Source: Gracilimonas sediminicola
GTDB lineage: Bacteria > Bacteroidota > Rhodothermia > Balneolales > Balneolaceae
NCBI RefSeq assembly: GCF_024320785.1
Contig: NZ_JANDBC010000001.1
Location: forward strand, 454,617 to 518,616
Direction of reading: 5' to 3'
DNA: 64,000 bases
A program made the translations under genes and the position numbers. The notes under the pieces are model-generated. The model did no database searches. It was given only the letters and a program-made list of their open reading frames with translations, and had not been told where the DNA came from. This document shows positions 58,901 to 64,000 of this stretch, piece after piece. The stretch's first letter is position 1. Each line of letters starts with the position of its first letter.

Positions 58901-59943
58901 GCGATGAGGGTCCCGGCATCCGTTCCGAAGAGCAGGGCAGAATTTTTGATTATCTGTACCAGGTTGAAGGAGCTCACGCCGCCGAAGGAACCGGAATCGG
59001 ATTATATTTAGTAAAAGGGCTGGTGGAACATATGGGTGGAAGCATAGAGTTTAATTCTGAAGCATTAAAAGGGGCTGAATTTGTTATTACTCTTCCAAAA
59101 GGATACATGCATATAGATAGCATGCACAATATATCTCATGATTCTACACCGGAGAATGTTATAATAGCTCCTCGCAAAAATACTGAGTCCCCTTCTTTCA
59201 GTGTACAGGTAGCTTCTGATTCTGAAGAGCATATTATGATTGTGGAAGACAACTTCGATTTCAGATCATACCTGCAGTCGGTATTATCAGAATTGTATAG
59301 GGTATCTGTCGCTGAAAATGGTAAAGATGCCCTGGATATTCTTAAAGAAAAAACTCCTGATCTTGTGATCTCTGATGTGATGATGCCGGAAATGACCGGG
59401 CTTGAGTTTGTGAGAGTGTTACGCTCAGAAGATCGGTTCAAACACCTTCCGGTCATTTTCTTATCAGCAAAAGACCAGGATTTAGATATTAAAACCGGGT
59501 TATCAACAGGTGCCGACGTATATCTCACCAAACCTGTACAAACAAATATGTTACTCACTCAAATTTCTGCCATACTAAGAAGGGAGAAAATTCTTAAAAC
59601 TGGTTTTGTTACTGATGCAGAAATTGAAGAACCGAATTTTATCAAGCAGGTTCGTGAAATTGTATTTCGTCAATTGGGTAACCCGTCCTTTAATGTAAAC
59701 CAGCTTGCAGATGCATTATACATCAGCCGCGCAAAACTGTATATGGATTGGAAAGAAGTATCTGATGTCACCGTCAATGACTTTATCAAAAAAATGCGGT
59801 TTGATGAAGCCAAAATCCTTTTACAGGAAAAGAACTTTAATATACAGGAAACCGCAAGAGCCGTTGGCTTCTCTGACCCAAACTATTTTTCCACGAGTTT
59901 CAAAAAAGAATTTGGGTTTCCTCCTTCCGAATTAACTAAATAG
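55915..59943 (+). CDS. Hybrid two-component system protein (propeller sensor, kinase, receiver, AraC output)
   Basis: A 1342-residue one-protein signalling chain. Order: signal peptide, two Reg_prop propellers (about 25-660), Y_Y_Y domain (about 690-775), transmembrane span (about 783-805), HisKA with His850 in THELKTPLSL, ATPase domain (NLMSNAIKF, DEGPGI, GTGIGLYL), receiver with Asp1154 (ISDVMMPEMTG) and an AraC-type helix-turn-helix at about 1235-1342. All catalytic residues are present. The start is TTG at 55915 with AGGAG 4 bases upstream and a signal peptide directly after it; the next in-frame ATG would destroy the first propeller. Such proteins bind oligosaccharides and switch on glycan genes in Bacteroidota. 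The GLUG/LamG gene, 130 bases away and divergent, is the likely target. Confidence 0.95.
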   Translation: MHSLLLSLLLLTQPSTDSIRTGAAEYLVRHYDIEDGLPVNSVNGMVQDDDGYLYFSTYDGLVRYDGYEFKVYNSGNTEGLAINRIAGILKSQDNSIWLFNEDQSITLKSGNSFRTFLSPEIPGKAHRIIEGTDGQIWVSGMEGVAFFNKKKSVFKKIEASLLQSNSELIGAGINGGIFVLNDSGLVFFKNNTPSLLLNVVDYPILDLDIRQIKQFEESIVWLVGVGTILRYNTETKEVALISVPEGGTEIAFWDIALQANGDYILSATNGLYTLNPLTLIIQKMPVSINSGIVRSNLIYTGGAGEEVLIGDDEVIIGGKTILRAPSLKFGFNDREGSLWIGSETNGLYQIRKSSFINLNSSEIPGLNNIYSIIQDRSGSYWACGISGGIVRISKSGVTNWNSSNSTLRSNLCKFLYEDDDGNVYAGLSDHLIWKFTNGNWLEPEDFGGLPSDKLVDPEAMHRLGRNLLIGNYQSMLISGNGSLRYFDDSQPQELARIQVFAENSKNIIFVGTAGTGLSRIEGNSFINYSTKDGVLNSNIIRDIFLQSDDTLWIATENLGLNRLVLNEKGTVLSSASITTSEGLTHNSLHRIIEDPFGNFWISSNGGIMRIPKKALNDFADGSLTKLPVLSFDERDGMINREANGGVQSAGILTSDNKLWFPNQRGITIIDPADFTVEQNLDTPTPVLESVELENGELFVAGQPEIAIPSGERNLRINFAAPNFTYQERVQFSYKLQGVNNSWQSADQSKQAVFTGIPPGAHTFTVRADFIGGEPVETSALIMIPHFFYETGWFALLIVFSGIGLVIGFFRIRVRSLKEREAKLQVRVDEQTEALKLAAEQKNRFFTGITHELKTPLSLIVGPLDDILNLKESIDHEKLGHRLSLMQRNGLRLQNLVEQILNVSKLNADAIKLNMQPVDVVMFTQQILGQFQSKMDQEEIILNIKAAPLSENIYIDKEAWERIVINLMSNAIKFSPKGATISLSVEENEEKVTFGISDEGPGIRSEEQGRIFDYLYQVEGAHAAEGTGIGLYLVKGLVEHMGGSIEFNSEALKGAEFVITLPKGYMHIDSMHNISHDSTPENVIIAPRKNTESPSFSVQVASDSEEHIMIVEDNFDFRSYLQSVLSELYRVSVAENGKDALDILKEKTPDLVISDVMMPEMTGLEFVRVLRSEDRFKHLPVIFLSAKDQDLDIKTGLSTGADVYLTKPVQTNMLLTQISAILRREKILKTGFVTDAEIEEPNFIKQVREIVFRQLGNPSFNVNQLADALYISRAKLYMDWKEVSDVTVNDFIKKMRFDEAKILLQEKNFNIQETARAVGFSDPNYFSTSFKKEFGFPPSELTK

Positions 59944-60033
59944 CCCTTTGTGAACTACTTCGTACCGCTTTCTCTTAATCGGTGTGAAATATATGTGAAT
60001 TCTTCTGCTCCAATGTTCAGAAATCACGATACT

Positions 60034-61209
60034 TTAAGAATTATCTTTCAGAAAAGACTTACCCGGGAAATTACTTACTACCCCAAAAAACTCAGCCACG
60101 CTACAGGCTATATTTGAAAAGGATTCTCCGGTTCCAAGATTTTCAGCCTCAGCTCTGCCCTTTGGGAATACAAGTAAAGGCACAAATTCCCTGGAGTGAT
60201 CGGTGCTGTCCGAACATGGATCGTTTCCGTGATCTCCGGTAATAATCAGTAAATCATTTTCCCTGATTTTAGAGACGATTGCCGGAATGGCCCGGTCGAA
60301 TTCCTCTAAACTTCCGGCATATCCTTCAGGATCTAACCGGTGCCCGTATAGCTGGTCGGTATCAATCAGGTTTACAAATACGAAACAGTTATCAAGCTGA
60401 GCCGACATTAGGCTCAACAGCTGGGAAATACCTTCTGCATTGCTTTTGGTGGGGCGATATTGGGTGAATCCTTTTCCGGCAAACAGGTCGGCCACTTTAC
60501 CAATGGAATATGTTTTTACTCCGGAATCATTCAATTTTTGTACCAGGTTATTTTCCGGAGGAACCGACGAGTAATCGTGACGTTTATCAGAGATACGCTC
60601 AAAATTCCCGGGCTTACCGGTAAACGGACGTGCAATTACCCGCCCCACTTCATGCTCCCCGATGCAAACTTTATTGCGCGTAAACTCACACCACTCATAC
60701 AGTTTCTTTACCGGAACAACATCATCATGACAAGCCACCTGGAATACACTGTCGGCCGAGGTATATACAATGGGATATCCGGTCTCGAGGTGTTCTTCTC
60801 CATAATCCCGAATTACATCAGTGCCTGAATAGGGTTGATTACACAGGGCTTTTTCCACCCCTATTCCATCGCAAAAATCCTTGATTACTTTTTCAGGAAA
60901 ACCATTCGGATAAGTAGGAAAAGGTTTTTCGAGTTGAATACCCGCTATTTCCCAGTGCCCGGTGGTAGAATCTTTGCCTGCTGAAACTTCACGAAGTTTG
61001 CCATAGGCGGCCAACGGTTGTTCATTTTCCGGAACCGAAGCCAGAGGAATGATATTTCCAATCCCCATTTTTTGGAGGTTTGGGAGCTTAACTCCGGTCT
61101 GCTCACTTACATGGCCCAGCGTATTCATGTCGGCATCGCCATATTGATCAGCATCTTCCTGCGCACCGACTCCCAATCCATCTACAACAATGATGTAGGC
61201 ATTTCCCAT
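60034..61209 (-). CDS. deoB: Phosphopentomutase
   Basis: A 391-residue cytoplasmic enzyme of the alkaline phosphatase superfamily that interconverts ribose-1-phosphate and ribose-5-phosphate in nucleoside breakdown. The metal site is visible: VVDGLGVG near 8-15, DADMNTLGHV near 26-35, KDSTTGHWE with the catalytic Thr near 85, DTDQLYGHRLDP near 283-294 and TGDHGNDP near 329-336. Length is normal. Its start codon shares one base with the stop of the upstream GAF-protein gene (TAATG), so they are translationally coupled. No other nucleoside-salvage gene is adjacent. I see no terminator in the 90-base convergent gap to the hybrid regulator gene. Confidence 0.97.
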   Translation of the reverse strand: MGNAYIIVVDGLGVGAQEDADQYGDADMNTLGHVSEQTGVKLPNLQKMGIGNIIPLASVPENEQPLAAYGKLREVSAGKDSTTGHWEIAGIQLEKPFPTYPNGFPEKVIKDFCDGIGVEKALCNQPYSGTDVIRDYGEEHLETGYPIVYTSADSVFQVACHDDVVPVKKLYEWCEFTRNKVCIGEHEVGRVIARPFTGKPGNFERISDKRHDYSSVPPENNLVQKLNDSGVKTYSIGKVADLFAGKGFTQYRPTKSNAEGISQLLSLMSAQLDNCFVFVNLIDTDQLYGHRLDPEGYAGSLEEFDRAIPAIVSKIRENDLLIITGDHGNDPCSDSTDHSREFVPLLVFPKGRAEAENLGTGESFSNIACSVAEFFGVVSNFPGKSFLKDNS

Positions 61210-62672
61210 TATGCTTCCACCAGTTCAGCTTCCTTATCGTTCATTACTTTAGCTAAGGCTTTCTTCGCTTTCTCCATCACCTGGTACGCATTCACCGATT
61301 GATCGGTAAGCTTTGTATAGCCGACCTTAAACTGTGGACGCATCGTTCCACCGATGGATAGATTGAGTCCTGCTTCCAGCTTCGACTTCATTTTCTCCAT
61401 CCAGAACGACACAGCTTCTTCGTCATCACTTTGAATCAGAACCGCATATACGTAATCAGAGTTGTAGCCTACAAAACCCGGGATTCCATATTTAGAGGGG
61501 TTCAGGTTTGTGACAAAATCGGTCTGGATTTTTTGGAGGTCTTCCAGCCTGAATTTTGTCCGAAGTGCCGAAACATCATCCGGGGCAACCAAGCCCAGCC
61601 AGGTGTTTTCCGGTGTTCCTTTTTTCAGCTTTGCCAATTCGTTGTTGAGGGCAATTTCCCAAAGCTCGGGAGTAAAAGCACCGAAACTTTGAGTAAGGAT
61701 TTCCTGCACCATTCCGGATTTCTTCACCGAAGATTGCACACTCAAAGCGGCTATCCGAACCATATTCGACAACTTGTGCTTGGTGGACTCTTTAAAGGTC
61801 AGCGGATCGTTATCATAGCAAATCACCACCCCCTGCCGCCGGTCGTGGATCATCACCGGGATAGCAAAAGTTGCGCCTTCCGTTCTTTTTTCCGCAGAGG
61901 TTATACGCCGTGGATTGTTGTTGAAATGCATCGTGAAAATAGGTTCTCCCTTTTCAAGCGATTCATAGGCCACGCTTTTTTCTTCCAGCTGAAGACCTAA
62001 TTTCGGAGGATTTTTTGAGTTTTGAGTGCGTAAAATCACATTCCAGGATTCCATGCCGGGAGCCAGAAGTACTGCCCCGCCATTTGGCAGGTTTTTTTGC
62101 ATTTCTTCCATCATCGTGGCAAAAATCTCGACCTTATGTCCCCGGTAATCCAGTTTATTCAGCGACTCTTCATAATCTTCCCACTCCTGCTGTTGCTCGT
62201 GTAAATCAACCACTTCCAGGTAAGTATCCAGTACATTAACCAGGGCATTATTATAAGCCATGATGCGATCCTGTATAGCTTCCTGATCTATCTCCTGCTC
62301 ACTTTCAAGAACTGTGAGTGCTACCGTTTCCCCTTTGTTTATAAAGGGTACTATCAGGATGTTTTTGGCCTGTACAAAATCAAAATAGTGGATGAGTTTT
62401 GCCTTCTCGATGTCTTCCCCCACCATCAACTGAATGATTTCATCGGTATCTTTAAATTCATTCAGGAAATGATTTTCAAATGCTACACGATCCTGGAACA
62501 TCACATTGGGAAGACCGGTGCTATTCGTTTCCCACACAAATTGTTGGCGGGCGCGGTTTACCCAGCATAAGTAAGAGAGTTGAACTTTCGAAGAAGTTCG
62601 CAATAAATGCACCAAATCCTGAAGGATCTGCTTGTATTCCCGTAAGGCTTTTTCTTGTCGGTCTAAAGACAT
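61209..62672 (-). CDS. GAF-domain protein with C-terminal degenerate GGDEF-like region
   Basis: A 487-residue soluble protein. Two GAF-like domains are suggested at about 10-155 (with AKNILIVPFINKGETVALTVLE) and 175-325 (with ATFAIPVMIHDRRQGVVICYD), linked by a long helix. The last 150 residues resemble the fold of a nucleotide-cyclase domain end (LNLSIGGTMRPQFKVGYTKL then AYQVMEKAKKALAKVM), but I find no GGDEF signature or metal-binding acidic pair, so it is probably not a diguanylate cyclase. No signal peptide or membrane span. It sits between pepF and deoB with 55- and minus 1-base spacings and is translationally coupled to deoB. Ligand and role are unknown; a sensory or scaffold role is inferred. 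Confidence 0.65.
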   Translation of the reverse strand: MSLDRQEKALREYKQILQDLVHLLRTSSKVQLSYLCWVNRARQQFVWETNSTGLPNVMFQDRVAFENHFLNEFKDTDEIIQLMVGEDIEKAKLIHYFDFVQAKNILIVPFINKGETVALTVLESEQEIDQEAIQDRIMAYNNALVNVLDTYLEVVDLHEQQQEWEDYEESLNKLDYRGHKVEIFATMMEEMQKNLPNGGAVLLAPGMESWNVILRTQNSKNPPKLGLQLEEKSVAYESLEKGEPIFTMHFNNNPRRITSAEKRTEGATFAIPVMIHDRRQGVVICYDNDPLTFKESTKHKLSNMVRIAALSVQSSVKKSGMVQEILTQSFGAFTPELWEIALNNELAKLKKGTPENTWLGLVAPDDVSALRTKFRLEDLQKIQTDFVTNLNPSKYGIPGFVGYNSDYVYAVLIQSDDEEAVSFWMEKMKSKLEAGLNLSIGGTMRPQFKVGYTKLTDQSVNAYQVMEKAKKALAKVMNDKEAELVEA

Positions 62673-62727
62673 TCTCGGTAATTTATAAGTGTGTTAAGCT
62701 ATTGGAGTGTATGAAATTTAAGGGAAT

Positions 62728-64000
62728 TTAATTAGCCAGCTCTTTAGCCATTTCCTCAGCTTCTTCTACCATGCGTTCAAACGATGCCAGACCTTTGTTC
62801 CAAAAGTCAGGCTGTGTGATATCAAGTCCCATTTTGGCTACTAAATCATGCGGCCACTCAGACCCACCGGCACTCAGAAGCTCCATATATCTTTCCGGGA
62901 ATCCTTCCGGACGTTGCGTGTACTCTTCATATAAAGCCAGCACCAGAAGTTCACCGAATGCATAGGCATACACATAACCGGGAGTATGAAGAAAATGCGG
63001 AATGTAACTCCACCAAATGCCGTATTCATCCGTTAATGTCACCGAATCTCCATACAATGCTTTTTGCTGCTCCATCCAAAGTTCAGAGAACCGTTCTTTG
63101 GTGAGTTCTCCTTCTTCCCGCCGTGCTGTATGCATGGCATGTTCAAATCGGTTCATCGAAATTTGACGGAAAACGGTAGCGATGGTATCGTCAATTTTAC
63201 CAATCAATAATGCCAGTTTTTCCTTAGGATCATCCAGCTCTTTCATCAGCTTTTGAAATACCAGCATTTCACCAAATACAGAAGCTGTTTCTGCCGTGGT
63301 CAGCGGCGTTGATGATTGCAAAACTCCTTGCTGGCGAGACAAGTACTGATGCACTCCATGCCCCAGTTCATGAGCCAGTGTTTGTACGTCTCGGATTTTC
63401 CCGTCAAAATTCATGAATACATAAGGGTGAGCCGAGGGAACCGTACCTGCAGAATAAGCCCCTCCTCTTTTACCAGGCTTAATGGCGGCATCAATCCAGT
63501 TCTTCTCAAAAAACTTATGGGTGATTTCCCCCATCTCCGGATGAAAATTAGTGTAGGAATCCAGCACCATTTCCTTGGCAGAATTCCAGTCGATCGTAGC
63601 CTCATTCTCCATGATGGGTGCGTAGCGATCATAATCCTTCATTTCGTCCAGCCCAAGCAAATCGCGCTTTAGCTTATAGTATCGCTGAACCAGCTCGTAT
63701 TTTGAGGTCACCGATTCAACCAGGGCATCCACCGTTTCCTCATCGGTTTGGTTAGACAGGTTTCGTGAATCAATCCAGCTGTCGTACTTGCGAAGTTTAT
63801 CGTTTGTAGATTTGTCTGCAAGAATGGTGTTGAATACAAACGTAAGCTGTCGGCTCAGATCGTTGAATTTATCCGTGAGGGATTTATGGGCCCGGATTCG
63901 TAAATCACGGTCGCTTTCATGAAGTTTACTCAGCACTTCCTGTTCGCTCATTTCCTCGCCATCCAGTTCAAATTTTGCGGCCCCCAGTGTTTCATCAAAA
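62728..64000 (-). CDS. pepF: Oligoendopeptidase F, M3B family (5' part outside window)
   Basis: The C-terminal 423 residues of an M3 zinc metallopeptidase; the frame stays open to the right edge (ending with FDETLGAAKFELDGEE before the first internal Met), so the true start lies outside. The active site is visible: HELGH in LAHELGHGVHQ, with the third zinc ligand Glu in TTAETASVFGEM. The final residues ending EMAKELAN complete the helical bundle. Full-length PepF is about 600 residues, so roughly two thirds is present. It degrades oligopeptides in the cytoplasm. It is the first visible gene of the minus-strand group pepF, GAF protein, deoB. Confidence 0.95.
   Translation of the reverse strand, partial: FDETLGAAKFELDGEEMSEQEVLSKLHESDRDLRIRAHKSLTDKFNDLSRQLTFVFNTILADKSTNDKLRKYDSWIDSRNLSNQTDEETVDALVESVTSKYELVQRYYKLKRDLLGLDEMKDYDRYAPIMENEATIDWNSAKEMVLDSYTNFHPEMGEITHKFFEKNWIDAAIKPGKRGGAYSAGTVPSAHPYVFMNFDGKIRDVQTLAHELGHGVHQYLSRQQGVLQSSTPLTTAETASVFGEMLVFQKLMKELDDPKEKLALLIGKIDDTIATVFRQISMNRFEHAMHTARREEGELTKERFSELWMEQQKALYGDSVTLTDEYGIWWSYIPHFLHTPGYVYAYAFGELLVLALYEEYTQRPEGFPERYMELLSAGGSEWPHDLVAKMGLDITQPDFWNKGLASFERMVEEAEEMAKELAN

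Overview
The window looks like a chromosomal segment from a member of the Balneolota or a close relative in the Bacteroidota/FCB group. The signs are a short primary sigma factor (284 aa) without the long N-terminal region, a type IX secretion-type C-terminal sorting domain, a TonB-dependent receptor with an N-terminal carboxypeptidase-regulatory domain, sensor kinases with two-component propeller domains, a one-protein hybrid two-component system, many lipoproteins, weak Shine-Dalgarno use and moderate GC content. The phylum is an inference from gene types, not from a search. I see no prophage, insertion sequence, CRISPR array, rRNA or tRNA. Most of the segment is core genome with accessory islands.

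Layout. 1-4.4 kb: two cold-shock genes (the first cut by the window edge) flank a DUF1353 gene, a degenerate palindromic repeat and two secreted proteases. 4.5-11.7 kb: a saccharopine-dehydrogenase-like reductase, an acyl desaturase, a 7TMR-DISM hybrid kinase, an M28 peptidase lipoprotein and an agmatine-deiminase-family protein that has lost its catalytic His and Cys. 12-17.4 kb: an ECF sigma factor with a Ser/Thr kinase-TPR protein, then ATP-dependent PEP carboxykinase. 17.5-25.1 kb: a CBM9 and GHL10-like lipoprotein pair, prfA, purK-lipoprotein-purE and a GH2 glycosidase. 25.2-31 kb: an RRM protein, a YbjQ-family protein, grpE-dnaJ and a large TonB-dependent receptor. 31.2-33.2 kb: an SGNH lipoprotein, a membrane protein and a SIMPL protein, followed by a heptanucleotide repeat.

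33.3-42.3 kb is the most interesting part. A minus-strand run encodes a response regulator, a membrane-anchored HEAT protein, a family 2 glycosyltransferase, a YaiO-type outer-membrane barrel, a TesA-like SGNH esterase and a PIG-L deacetylase. It is divergent from a YbbA/YbbP-like ABC transporter. The set matches the parts list of the uncharacterised yaiO/yaiP/yaiS locus of E. coli and reads like a synthase-type glycan export machine with its own deacetylase, esterase and signalling input.

42.4-51.9 kb: an OmpA-like lipoprotein, CorA, a FadL-like barrel, an odd Tyr/Gly- then Ser/Arg-rich lipoprotein, a NarL-type regulator with its propeller kinase, and the primary sigma factor. 52.2-59.9 kb: a tiny PID-CTERM-like protein and a GLUG/LamG surface protein, divergent from a full hybrid two-component regulator. 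60-64 kb: deoB, a GAF protein and pepF, which runs off the right edge.

Two LacI/cre-like palindromes with an AAGCGCTT core lie upstream of pckA and of the TonB receptor, which hints at shared carbon-source control. Hairpins with U tracts end several of the transcripts.
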